Program-made: the position numbers and the translations under genes | Notes under the pieces: model-generated | Seen by the model: the letters and a program-made list of their open reading frames with translations, nothing else | Told to the model about the DNA's origin: nothing | Databases searched by the model: none | Assembly (NCBI GenBank): GCA_017871115.1 | Contig: JAFCIZ010000002.1 | Coordinates: 1,943,501-2,007,500, forward strand | From: Cunninghamella blakesleeana | Taxonomy: Eukaryota > Mucoromycota > Mucoromycetes > Mucorales > Cunninghamellaceae | Reading direction: 5' to 3' | DNA: 64,000 bases | Shown: in pieces, positions 1-10,997 of the stretch | Numbering within the stretch: position 1 is the stretch's first letter | Layout: each line of letters opens with the position of its first letter

Positions 1-1104
1 GTTGTAAGACATTTTAAAGAAGAAATAGATGCATATATTAAAGGATTAGGTGTGATTACAAAATCAGGCACCTTTCGATTCATAACTGTAGTTGTATCAT
101 TTATATGTGTCGAAGTCGCTAAAGAGGTCCATTGGATATTGGGAGGTGTTGCCTTGGGAAGACCAGTTAATTTAATTCCTTCCGTTAAACCTGAATAGTC
201 TATATCTAATGGATTTCCTTTAATCACAGGAGCGGCAGATCCTATATTTTCTACTAATGTATTAGGAAGGTTGAGATATTTCTTGACAGGATCAGGTATG
301 CCCATTTTACGTCCTTTCATTGAATATGGATCAGGTTTTTCTTCTTCTGCTATTTTTGGAGAAATGGTTGTCTTTGCTAAAGTTTCTGATAATGGATCAA
401 CAGAGGATGGAGTTTGTTCAACGTTTTCATGTCTTTTTAAAACATTTGGTAAATGGTCCCATAATTTTTCAATCCAAGGGTCAACCACGTTTTCCAACCT
501 ACGTTATTATTATCATTAAAAAAGAAAAAAAAGGATAGGATGTTAGATATTTAGAATAAATAAATAATTTAATATATTTATTTATTTAAGCTTATACACT
601 ATATATATATGCCTTACCCTTCAGCATCATCGGCAAGACCTTTTTCATAAAATACTGTTGCATTCAATTCCTTACATTTTTTTTCAATACGTTTTACTGT
701 ATTGTTGAAGTTACTATAATTTGTATCACCCAAACCCAAAAGAGTAATTTTTCTACCCAAGAAATAATCTTTATCCTTTTGTCGTCTTAAAAAGCGCCAA
801 AACTTGAGAGCATTATCTGGAGGATCACCATCACCTGTGTTAGAAGATACAAATATGACTACACCAGCAGTATCAATAGTACTCTATACAGAAAAGAAGA
901 AGACGTATTGGTTGATAAAATAATAAAAAATAAACAATAAATAATAAATATTAATAATATTAATAATACCTTTTCATAATCATTCATAAGAACACATTCA
1001 CCTTTATATCCTCTTTGAGTAGCTTCAGTATGAATATTTTTCGCAATCCATTCGGCACTTCCAGTTTGAGAAGCCCATAATATTAAATAATTTTCAGCAA
1101 GCAT
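1..1104 (-). CDS. MTRR: Methionine synthase reductase-like diflavin reductase, N-terminal part (runs off the left edge)
   Basis: Exons 1104..970, 883..618 and 498..1 (open to the window edge). The start is ATG at 1104, reading MLAENYLILWASQTGSAEW. Visible is an FMN-binding flavodoxin domain: the phosphate loop ASQTGSAEWIAKN near residue 12, then SSNTGDGDPPDNA, LLGLGDTNYSNF, and FYEKGLADDAEGLENVVDPW. The last block (FY..G.ADD..GLE.VV.PWI..LW) fits methionine synthase reductase better than NDOR1/Tah18, which share the GDPPDN..FWRF part. MTRR uses NADPH through FAD and FMN to reactivate cobalamin-dependent methionine synthase. A Pro/Ser-rich linker of about 150 residues follows, and the FAD/NADPH domain lies outside the window. 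The alternative is another diflavin reductase such as Tah18. The flavodoxin call is certain; the MTRR subfamily is an inference. It is divergent from the SKAR-like gene. Confidence 0.75.
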
Positions 1105-2130
1105 ATTTTTTTTAAAATAAATTGCGTAGTAAAAAAAAAAAAAGTAAGTGAAAGAGATACGAAAAGGAAAAAAAAAAAATTGAGCTTAAATTTTTTTGAG
1201 CTTTAATTATTGAAAAAAATAGATGACTTGTCTCAGCCTCATCTATTATTCATCAATGGCGCCATTACATAAAGTTGCATAATATTCTTTATATTAAATT
1301 TTACATATTTATATTATTTTACTATAGATACAAATTCATATTTTTAATATATTACTTATAATCAATGTTTATAATGTATTATATATATAATATTACACTC
1401 ATAAAAATATACAAATAAATAAATCAAATAGAATAATCTTGAGCTTTATTTCGCAAGAGTTAGCGCATAAAATTAAGATCAGAAATTGAAGTTAATTTTT
1501 TCTCTGTATAAAAAAAACTATAATGTATATATATATATCGTTTCTTCTTTTAAAAACATAAAATAAAAATAAATAGAACGAATATCTATTTTTTTATTGA
1601 GTATATATACTCATACTCGGTTAAATAAAAAAAAAAAAAACAGTAAAGAAGTTTCCCTGAACTACCACTATGATTGTTTTTTCTTAACCAAGAATGAGCT
1701 TTATGGTTACACAATAAAGGATGGAAAATGTATACGGACTTTAGTAATGAAGTTTGAAAGAAAAAAAATTACAGTGTAATTAACATGTTGCAAAAAAATT
1801 ATAGAGATCATTTATTCTTTCATTCTCAACTTCTGATTTAATATACATTAACAACATTTTAACGTATATTTATCTTTTTTTTTAATACCATTACTATACT
1901 ATTTATCTAATTAAACTTATATCTATAAAAGCTGTCCTTTTTTTTTAGAATGTTTTAAAGATGTGCATTATTGTTAGGATGGTTTTAATTTTTTTAATTG
2001 GTTGATCAAAAAAGATTAAAAATCCGTTATTTAAATTTTAAAATTTTAAAATTTTAAATTTTTTTGTTGCTTGTTTTTTAACTTTTTTTCACTTGTCTAA
2101 TATATTTTTATACTTAGTATATTCCCTATT
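1105..2130. other. Intergenic region between divergent MTRR-like and SKAR-like genes
   Basis: Very AT-rich with several (TA)n stretches and A- or T-runs. It should hold both divergent promoters. The short TTG-started reading frame at 1597-1779 has no recognisable content. Nothing else supported. Confidence 0.6.
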
Positions 2131-3567
2131 ATGAAAAATATTGATTTCAATACTTCTTTAGATGATATTATAAAATATAGAAGTAAGCCTCCTCCAACAT
2201 CAACAGCAAAAAGTTTTCGTTCTCCATATAAGGATTCACAACCACCACGAAGAAATAAAACAATGGTGGATTTAAGGTCAAGAATTTCAAAACCACCACA
2301 CGATTTAAGAACAAGACTTTCTTCTTCGACTACCACCAGGTATTCTAATCCTAAAAAAGCAGATCTACGTTCAAGGATAAGCGGTACAACAGCAACGGGT
2401 TTATCTGTAGCTTCTTTACCTAATAGACAAAAGAAAGAGCTCAATGAATCCTTCACACCTACAACACGTTCATCTATTATAATTTCTAAATCGGTAAGTA
2501 GTCATAGGTCGAGGCAAATTTCTAGTAATAATTATGATAATTATAGTTATATAAATATTAATAATAATAATAATAATAGTAATATTAATCATGAGAATAT
2601 AATAACGAATATCGATCCTTCTACTATTGTTATTACTAAACCCATACCAGCAACATCTTCATCACCACTATCATCACGACTGCCTAATAAAGACTTATTC
2701 TCTTCACCTATTAGTATAGCCAATACTACACTTCGCCACCAGCATAATAATACAGAATTAGATCCATATACAGAAAATGGTCATCATGATCGTCAATCAC
2801 CATCATCACAGCGACAGCAGCTGTATCATTCATCACCTCTGACAGCACGTACTTCTACAATAGAAATGGAGCAAAGACAATTAGAATCCATGGAGCAACA
2901 TTTACAAAGACAGTTACAACAAAAGTATTTGGAACATCAGCAACATCAACAAAGGGAAATGCAATTACAATTGGAAAAATTACAACGACAAATAGAACAA
3001 TTATCACAAATTCAACAACAGCAAAAACTTCATACATATCAAATTAACAATCAAGGTAGTAGCTTTTCAAACCATTCTTTGATTAATACCCTTCCTGGTA
3101 GTGATAATGACGGAAATGCCTTACCTTTAAATCATCCACCTACTCATCAGCAACATCACCATCAACAACAAAGAAGTGGAGTGGTTATTCTAAGTAATTT
3201 GGATCAACAAGCAACACCTCATGATGTTCAGGTAACTTGGATATGTATAATATTATATTATATTAAAATGATAACAAAAAATAATGGATAAAAAAATAAA
3301 TATTAATCTAATTTATATATATAGATAGTTTGTAGTAAATTTGGATTTATTACTAGATGTGATATGATGTACGATTCGCAAGGAAGATCGTGCGGAGAAG
3401 CAGAAATAGAGTTTGCAGATATTAATGCAGCTTGTGAATTTGTACAACAGTTTGATAAACAAATGGTGGATAATAAAGTGGTATCGGCAGTTTTAAGACA
3501 AGATAGAGTTCAGCCATCAGTGAAATCAGTTATTACACCAACAAGGTCTGGCTATAGAACAAAGTAA
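2131..3567 (+). CDS. ALY/REF-SKAR family RRM protein with UAP56-binding motif (mRNA export adaptor)
   Basis: Exons 2131..3231 and 3325..3567, 447 aa. The N-terminus carries NTSLDDIIKYRSK (residues ~8-20), a match to the UAP56-binding motif of ALY/REF export adaptors. Three short repeats follow: DLRSRIS, DLRTRLS and DLRSRIS (residues ~45-90). A long Ser/Asn/Gln-rich disordered linker with a Gln-rich helix (about 245-300) leads to a C-terminal RRM (about 350-440). RNP2 is VVILSNLD and RNP1 is GEAEIEFAD, and MMYDSQGRSCGEAEIEF resembles the ALY RRM. UBM, then D-R repeats, then a C-terminal RRM is the layout of SKAR/POLDIP3, whose repeats read DAREKL. Canonical ALY has a central RRM. The intron splits the RRM after its first beta strand. 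Expected role: nuclear, linking the exon-junction or TREX complex to mRNA export. The family is clear; the SKAR assignment is an inference. Confidence 0.75.
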
Positions 3568-4116
3568 TTAAAAAATAAATGATATGAATTAAATAAAACA
3601 ATAAAAATTAATCTATACGTGCGATGACCTTTTTTCTTTTTATTATTATACATAGGGGGAATGGGCGAGAGCCAGATTCTTTACGATATATTGGAAAATA
3701 ATTTATTATTACTATTACTACAATACTTTTTAAAGCTTTTGTTATTATTTCTTTTTTAATAAAAAAAAAGATTACTGTACTAAAATTTATTATTAATATA
3801 TTTGAAATAATGAAAAAAAAAAAAAAACATATATATAAACTAAACGAAAAAATAAAGTGTATAACGTATTCTTAAATGCACTGAAAAATACTTATAAGAC
3901 TTGATAATAATTTTTGGCTTATTTACATAAAGGTAATAAAATATATAAATATATATAAACTAAAAATAAAAATTGTATTGATATTGGAGGAGATGTGTCA
4001 TGATTTGAGGTTATTATAATTTTTTTAAAAGTAATAAGAAAAAAAAAAATTGAAGGTTGAATCAAATGATGATGTATATACAATCCATTAAAATCATAAT
4101 CATTTTATAGAGACTT
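3568..4116. other. Convergent intergenic region (SKAR-like / medusa-like)
   Basis: 3' flanks of two converging genes. AT-rich with A-runs near 3760-3840. No reading frame or RNA gene seen. Confidence 0.6.
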
Positions 4117-6378
4117 TTAATTATTAGACTGGTAATGTTGAGTACCATTCATATTATTAGTTGCAATAGGAGCTGTTGCTGTTGTAGTGTTGACAGAGGT
4201 AGCAGTAGTATTAGTAGAATTCATTGCATCAGACTGATCTACTAAACCAGTTAGGTTAAATTGAGACCCATCCATTTGTGGTAAACTAAGTCGCTGGAGT
4301 TGAAACGTGGATAGTGTATCCGATGTAGACAAGGGCCTTATTTGAAATGAATGGTGATGATGATTAGCATTAGTACTATTATTATTATTATTAGAAGCTG
4401 TTGTCGTTGAGGGAATAGGGTGAGATGAAGAAGAATAATCATAAGTACACATATTTATTTCATGTAAAGATTCAAAGTGTTTTGGAGGTGCTGAAGCTCT
4501 ACGTTGTTGATAGCGAGATGGAGCATTGAAAGAATTAATTCTAGGAGATATATTCATTAGCTGAGAAGTAGATACAGATGTAGTTGGTGTCATAGTTAAT
4601 GCTGATGATGTGATGGAAGGTGATGAGGATGGATTCATTGTATTGGAAGTAAATCGAGAAATAGAAGATGGATTGGATATGGGTGATGATGAAGATGATG
4701 ATGAAGTAGTAGTAGTTGGTGCTGCTGTACTAGTAGTAGGACAGTGATCATGCATAGAATAAGGGGAAGCAGTATATTTTGTGACGATTTTCTTTAAGGC
4801 ATATGGTAATGTTCTCCAAGGAAAGACTTTTACATCCTTTTCTATATTACGTGGTTTTGGATTAGGGAATGACATGATCAATTTGAAAAACTCGGCACTT
4901 TCCGCTTTACATTTACTGACTGTTAAAGGGCGAAAACCCTCCAAATTTCGTCTAACACGGTTTTTTTCTTCCACAGTGAAACGAACGTTCATCAGATCCT
5001 CTAATAAATGTATACAATCAACTGATGTTACATAAAATTCATTTTTTTCGTCCCAGTAAATACATGATACAATGGTATGAGGTGATTGTTGTTGGTGGTG
5101 TAATTTAAATTGATCCATGTGATGATGATGCTCCTTTATCATTTGCTGCTGCTGCGATGGTGGAGGTGGTTGATGTGAATGATCTTCTATCATAGGATCA
5201 TTAATATTATTAATATTCATGTATTCTTCAGCTAAAATGGCTCTAAAACTACATTGAATATCTTGACCTATATGGCTACGTTGAAATTGTACAAGGCGTC
5301 TTTTTTGATGTATTTCTTCAGGTTGCCAATCAGTCATGATGGTATCTAAATCCCCAAGAATAATTAAATTAGCACGACTAATAAGACCAGGATAAGGTTG
5401 ATAGTTAGCTACAGTTGTAGAAGGAAGACTAGCACCTGACTTATATGAGCTATAAGAGTGAGCTCTTGTATGAGTGGCATGGTGAGGTCTTGAATGAGAA
5501 GAAGAAGAGGAGGAGGCAGAGGAATGAGAGTAACTGCGTTGTTTATGGCTACCTATATTATTTGTAGTAGAAGTGGAAGTAGCATTGGAAGTTGCTGTAT
5601 TATCAATATTGCTTTTATTAGAATGAGTAGCTGGTGTTGTATTATTATTATCAAAAACTGATGCAGCTGCTACCATTGTTGCTTCTGTGGCTATTGTTGC
5701 TGGTGGTGGAGGAGCAGTTGTATCCAAAGGATTAACAGGTCCTGAAGTCATAATAGTTGGGCCAAATATGTTACCATTATTTCTTGTATATGGAAGATTA
5801 GGATGAAGTTGTGGATCAAAATTGGCTGTCAGTATATTAGCATAAGCTGGTGAAGTAGTTTGAATAGGATTATAATCCGTTCCATTTAGAGAAGGCGAAC
5901 GTGTTCTAATAGCTTCATATTCTATATTATTAAAAAGAAAAATAACGTGAAGGAAAGAGAGAAGGATAGGTTAAAAAAAAGAAATTACTTTTCTTTTATA
6001 TTTTTATTAAAAAAATTAAAGTGCAGCCACTTTCCTTTTTTAATTTTAATTTTTATTTAATGCTTTAATAATAAACCTACTGTAAGCTGTCTGAGGAAAA
6101 GGGGAATAATTATTGATGGAATTTTGATTAAAAGGATCATAAAAAGAGATTTGATGGGAGGAAGGAAGAGTGGTTGTGACGTTCGGGGCCATAGTTGAAG
6201 TCGACATGGATGATAAAGTAATGGGCACTGCAGTAGGATTATTGGTAGCATGATCAAAGTCGTTCATAGGTTCTATTTTCACTTGTTGGTTATTATTATA
6301 AAGAACTGTATTACTATTATAATTCTCAATATAAAATTTATTATTATCATTGTTTTTACCAGTATCTCCAGTTGCCAT
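4117..6378 (-). CDS. Medusa-family developmental regulator (DUF7082)
   Basis: Exons 6378..6081 and 5921..4117, 700 aa, with donor GTAGGT and acceptor ATATAG. The conserved core (residues ~285-490) includes ILGDLDTIMTDW, KRRLVQFQRS, VSCIYWDEKNEFYVTSVDCI, FTVEEKNRVRRNLEGFRPLT, FPNPKPRNIEKDVKVFPW and LPYALKKIVTKY. This is the signature of the fungal medusa/MedA/Acon-3 family, regulators of conidial and filament morphogenesis in ascomycetes. The flanks are low complexity: Asn/Thr/Ser-rich N-terminus, His/Gln runs inserted inside the core (after QCSFRAILAEEYM) and a Ser/Thr-rich tail. The insert in the core is longer than I would expect for the family. Expected to be nuclear. The family call is strong; the function in this organism is unknown. 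Confidence 0.85.
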
Positions 6379-7875
6379 TGTTTTTTATTGAATAGTTTTT
6401 ACTACTGAAATAAAGGAAAAAATTAATAAATAATTAATAAAAAAGACATTGATTAATTTTCAAAAAATAATAGTAAAAAAAAAAAAAAAGATTATTAAAT
6501 ATTATTTACTTTATTATAATGGTTTGGCTAGATTCGATTTAATTTTTTTTTACTAATTATAAATAAAAATTATATACAAAAGGAAAAAAAAATAAATGCT
6601 ATATTGAGAGGAAGAAAGAAAGAGAAAGAAAGAGAAAGAAAGAGAAAAAAAGAGAAAGAGAAAAAGAAAATATATATATAATTCCTAAAATTATATGGTA
6701 GAAAAAAAAGAAAAAATGACATCAAAGGTATATTTTCGCATGACTATTTTTTTTTCTATTTTCTAATTTCTTTCACTGTCAAATAGAAGTTTTTATGCAA
6801 CACATAGATCAATTAATTGATGATGTTTCAAATCGTTACTTCCACATGACAAAATTATGGTTGAATTCACTAATAAATTTGACAATATCATATAAAAAGA
6901 TTTTGTTTTATACTCCGGTAGTTCTTGGAACCAAAAATTTACTTTAAGCTTACGAATTCGATCATCTTTCAAAAAAAAGTCTAATGTATAAAAAAATTAC
7001 TCATGATTCTCTGTGTAACAAAAAATGACAAGTTTATGGCTTTTGGGGGTGTTTTTTTATGATAAATTAATTTCTTTTCATTTTCTATTAAACTAGAGAC
7101 TTTATTACATATATGTATATCCATCATCATTATAGTTTAGTTTCATGAAAGACTAGACCTAAAATCCAGATCAATTAAAATAAAATATTTGGTGCTAAAA
7201 AAATATTTATAATGCACTGACTTTTAATTTTTTGTATATATATATATATATATATTTTAACATTGGTACTTTTTCTTTTAAATTTTAGTATTTTTTGTAT
7301 TATTTAACAAAATAACAGTTATATAGCATGCTTGGTTTTCATAATTAAATAAAGATAATCACAATAATAGTAATAAAATGAATTAGGATATTAACCTAGA
7401 AAAAGATAAAATAAGTATCATGTCGGGAGTAAAGTGGTGGTGATTCGTTCAAATTTTTATAGATCTTTGGGAATAATGGATATATACAGCATGTACATAC
7501 ATATATCATTAAAATTGGCTTAGAAACTAAAGCAATCGAACATCTTTTTTTATATATTATTTGCTCTAGTAATAACATATATATTATTCGAATTCTTTTT
7601 AAATTATCGATTTTATTTTTTATTTTGCTTATTAATTAATTATTTCATTGAAAAAAACTCGATGGATATTGAAATATATATATTTATACATGTATCTATT
7701 ATTATATCATATATTATTATGTCATTGTTACGTATTGATTTTTTATTTAGAATTAACGAATTAAAAAGCACCACTTGCAAATCCAATTTTGGGTCTTCGT
7801 AAATTTAGTTTCAAGCGGTTTCAAATAATAATAACGCTAATAATACTAATGTTGATATTAATAATAATACTGGTA
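6379..7875. other. Intergenic region upstream of the medusa-like gene, with purine-rich tract
   Basis: Holds the medusa-gene promoter. A GAAA/GAGAAA purine-only tract lies at 6606-6670, and a TA repeat near 7218-7254. A 50-codon ATG frame (6795-6947) is open but is expected by chance at this base composition. No other gene seen. Confidence 0.6.
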
Positions 7876-7878
7876 AGC

Positions 7879-7937
<59 letters not shown>

Positions 7938-7974
7938 GAATAATAATAATAAGAATAATATGAATAATAATAAT

Positions 7975-8060
<86 letters not shown>

Positions 8061-8118
8061 AAATAATAATAATAATATTAATAATAATAACAATAACAAT
8101 AACAACAATAATAACAGC

Positions 8119-8167
<49 letters not shown>

Positions 8168-8168
8168 G
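7876..8168 (+). repeat. Interrupted (AAT)n microsatellite, ~290 bp
   Basis: Almost pure AAT triplets with occasional AAG, ATG, GAA, AAC and AGC interruptions. In one frame it reads as poly-Asn and on the other strand as poly-Leu/Ile. The only frame through it lacks an ATG start, so I treat it as a repeat and not a gene. AAC and AGC interruptions cluster at 8089-8120. Confidence 0.9.
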
Positions 8169-8398
8169 TATAAGTATAAATGGCTGATCATAATGATATC
8201 AGTAATTTATTATCTAAATTATAGCTTGTTTATTAATAATGTTTTACCCATGTTTAATTTTTATTTTAGCATGATTTTATTTTCTAGATAGATCTCATTA
8301 ACAGATTGACATATTAATATTACATAGCCTAATGTAATAATAATTATAAAAATAAATATATTAGTAAATAATCTTATGATGGTAACCTATCTTATTTT

Positions 8399-10426
8399 TT
8401 AAATTATTGTAAATATTGTTACTGTTAATATTCTTTTACCTGAACAAGGCTGAAATCTTGAATATCTACCATATTGACGCTGTATTTCACGGAGAGCATT
8501 TAATTCTACTGGGGGACCAAAACAAATAGATTGATCTTGTTGATAAGATGATGACGTATTATATTTTTTAACAATAGAATGCCATTGTGTTACTTCTACT
8601 GGATGTTTATATCTACATCCTAAGGTTGGTTTATAAGTTAAAAAAGTTGCGTGATGGCTTAGATAATACCATAGCATTTGTTGGGGTTGTTTAAATTCAT
8701 AAATTCCTATACTTTTTGATCTTAATAAAGGGTTATTGACAAATCGAATACCACTTAGATGAAGCCGTTGCAATTTCTGGTGGTAAAGTTGGATATGGAT
8801 CACATTCATTCTATCTTGTTGGTTCAATGGTATATGGTGTTCATTGTCGTCATGATAATTTTCATTATTATTCTGGTTATTATTATTTTCCATCCATATA
8901 CAATCAATGATATCTAATTCCAATAAATCCTGACATCGACAGGATATCGAGGTCATGATATGAGAGGATAATTTAATTTCTTCCATAACTAATTTTTTTA
9001 ACGAATGTCTATGTTGATGGTGTTGATGATAATAAGCAGAAGAGCGTATAAAACTATTGTTGCCTTGATTTTCATCTTCATGTATTTCACCAAAGTCAAT
9101 ATGTAAATGTTTCAATTGAAGACAGTGATCTAAAATCAAATGGAGATTATAAAATCCGTCGCATATTCTACCAGAAAGATGAAGTTTAGTTAATTTCCAT
9201 GGAAGAAATGAAACATAGCTTTGATTTTCATGTTGATTCCACCATAACGAGAATGAAGTTAAAAGAGGAGAAAATTGTAAAGGTGATAAAGGTGCTGATG
9301 GGGAAGATGAGGAAAATGCTGAGTTTAAATACCCAATACTACGATTCATACCTAAATTTTTTAAACTACCTTTTTTTCTTGTTAAAAGTGATACATAAAA
9401 ATTATCATCCACATTAATATTAAAAAAATAAACCGAATTTAATTGAGAACATCGAGTAATTAATTGGTTAGAGATTGTTGAGTGAATGGAAGGATATGAC
9501 TGTTGTTGACCTCGAATCGATCGATGCCACCAATCCAATTGCTCTAAATATGGATATTTACAAACAATAAATAAAACCCAATTGGATGCTTGATCATTTT
9601 TATCGTTGTTTATATTATTGTTATTTTCATCATCATTTTCTTCTAAATTAATTTCTTGCAATTTCAATTCATATAGTGATAAAGCTGGCCGATCTACATA
9701 ATGTTGTTGAATGGTGGTGAAAGAATCTTTCTTATGATGATAGGGCGTCTTAAGTAAAGTTGCACGAGTTAAATGTAAAATTTTCAAGTGTGTACAAGCA
9801 TCATGGATCCTATTGATGTCTACAATGGACCATTGGTATTCGTCTATTGTTAAAGATTGAAGGGCTGGGGTATATTGTAATGCATATAGAAACTTTTGCC
9901 CATATTGAGTATCATATCTACATCGTAACATTAAGTGAGTCAAGTGAGAGGTTGCTCTTTCCATTAAAGCGGGAGTTATATTTGTTGATAATATGCAAGC
10001 CTGTTTTAAATTACACCACCACGATTGTTGTTGTTGTTGTTGTTGTTTTTGTATATTGCTATCAGAAGTGGCTTCATAGTAATCCCAATCAGCACGCCCA
10101 TCGATAGTAAGATTAACCACATAAGGGCACAGTTCAGGTAACTGGCCAAGTTGTTCTTTATTAATATTTCCATCTTGTATTGTTAAACTACGTATAAGAT
10201 GATGACGATAATAAGTAAAAGGAATTGAACGTAAAAATAGACTTTTATACCAACTATTAAAATGCTGAGGACCTCGTATAGTAATATCATTATAAAGTAT
10301 AGTTGAAAATAAAGTAAACCATTTCTGGGATACTAAACAACATTCACATATATCCTTTTTACTAGTTTTTTGAAGAGTCGAAGATACAAGTTGGATAATT
10401 TCAAAAGGTAATTGGTCCAAAGTCAT
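8399..10426 (-). CDS. F-box / leucine-rich-repeat-like protein
   Basis: Single exon, 675 aa. I chose ATG at 10426, which begins MTLDQLPFEIIQLVSSTL, because it opens the F-box directly. The in-frame Met at 10540 adds only a Phe/Lys-rich stretch. Residues 1-55 form an F-box (LPFEII, CCLVSQKWFTLFSTILYNDI), the SKP1-binding motif of SCF ubiquitin ligases. The rest repeats short LxxLxLxx units (LTIDGRADWD, LRCRYDTQ, LKILHLTRAT, LKHLHIDFGE, LQRLHLSGIRF), as in the divergent LRR F-box proteins common in fungi. A Gln run lies near residue 138, and an Asn run (NNNNQNNNEN) near residue 520. The likely role is substrate receptor of an SCF ligase; the target cannot be inferred. Confidence 0.8.
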   Translation of the reverse strand: MTLDQLPFEIIQLVSSTLQKTSKKDICECCLVSQKWFTLFSTILYNDITIRGPQHFNSWYKSLFLRSIPFTYYRHHLIRSLTIQDGNINKEQLGQLPELCPYVVNLTIDGRADWDYYEATSDSNIQKQQQQQQQSWWCNLKQACILSTNITPALMERATSHLTHLMLRCRYDTQYGQKFLYALQYTPALQSLTIDEYQWSIVDINRIHDACTHLKILHLTRATLLKTPYHHKKDSFTTIQQHYVDRPALSLYELKLQEINLEENDDENNNNINNDKNDQASNWVLFIVCKYPYLEQLDWWHRSIRGQQQSYPSIHSTISNQLITRCSQLNSVYFFNINVDDNFYVSLLTRKKGSLKNLGMNRSIGYLNSAFSSSSPSAPLSPLQFSPLLTSFSLWWNQHENQSYVSFLPWKLTKLHLSGRICDGFYNLHLILDHCLQLKHLHIDFGEIHEDENQGNNSFIRSSAYYHQHHQHRHSLKKLVMEEIKLSSHIMTSISCRCQDLLELDIIDCIWMENNNNQNNNENYHDDNEHHIPLNQQDRMNVIHIQLYHQKLQRLHLSGIRFVNNPLLRSKSIGIYEFKQPQQMLWYYLSHHATFLTYKPTLGCRYKHPVEVTQWHSIVKKYNTSSSYQQDQSICFGPPVELNALREIQRQYGRYSRFQPCSGKRILTVTIFTII

Positions 10427-10900
10427 TATTATTAGGATAATATCTCTATTTTTACAAAAAAAGGAAATGAAAAGGAAATGAATAAAAGAAAAATTGCAAA
10501 TGACCTTTTTTTTAAAGTTTTTATTTATTTGTGCAAACAATCGTCACGAATATGTATGCAGAATAAATTAAAAATAGTTTGATTAAATTAAACTATATAT
10601 GATAAATAGACCTTTTTTTTTTTTTACTTACTGCTCTTTACATTATATTTATCACTATTCTATTCCGTTTTGATTTTTTTCATGCTGAGAACTTAATCAG
10701 TTCCACAAAGATTTTTTTAAAAAAAATGAGAAAGGGCGAAAGAATAAGGAAAAGTAAAAAAAATTTGGTGAAACACTTTATTGGCTGTTTTTTAAAATTC
10801 CGCCTTTTTTATACCACCGCCGAATCTAATTTTTATTTTGCCCTGAAAAAAAAAAAGCTTTTTTTCCCTTTCTTCTATTTTTTATTTTTTTTACGTTTTC

Positions 10901-10954
<54 letters not shown>

Positions 10955-10997
10955 CATTTTTTCATTTTAATTTTCATTAATCAACTTTACTATAAAA
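10427..10997. other. Divergent promoter region F-box / USP genes
   Basis: Contains a T7A8 palindrome (10712-10726), the motif AAAATTCCGCC at 10794-10804 and a 52-base T-run ending 43 bases before the USP start codon. No gene of its own. Confidence 0.55.
10903..10954 (+). repeat. 52-base poly(T) tract upstream of the USP gene
   Basis: Uninterrupted T from 10903 to 10954, on the coding strand, about 43 bases before ATG at 10998. This may act as a nucleosome-excluding promoter element; the length may vary by polymerase slippage or assembly. Confidence 0.85.

Noticed and set aside
1597..1779. 60-residue frame
   Set aside because: Starts at TTG, has a poly-Lys run and no family resemblance; chance frame.
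6795..6947. 50-codon ATG frame (MQHIDQLIDDVSNRYFHMTK onward)
   Set aside because: Several frames this long are expected by chance at this AT content; no promoter or splice context.
7789..8187. 132-residue poly-Asn frame and the overlapping poly-Leu frame on the other strand
   Set aside because: Both are readings of the AAT microsatellite, with no ATG start for the Asn frame and no flanking domain.
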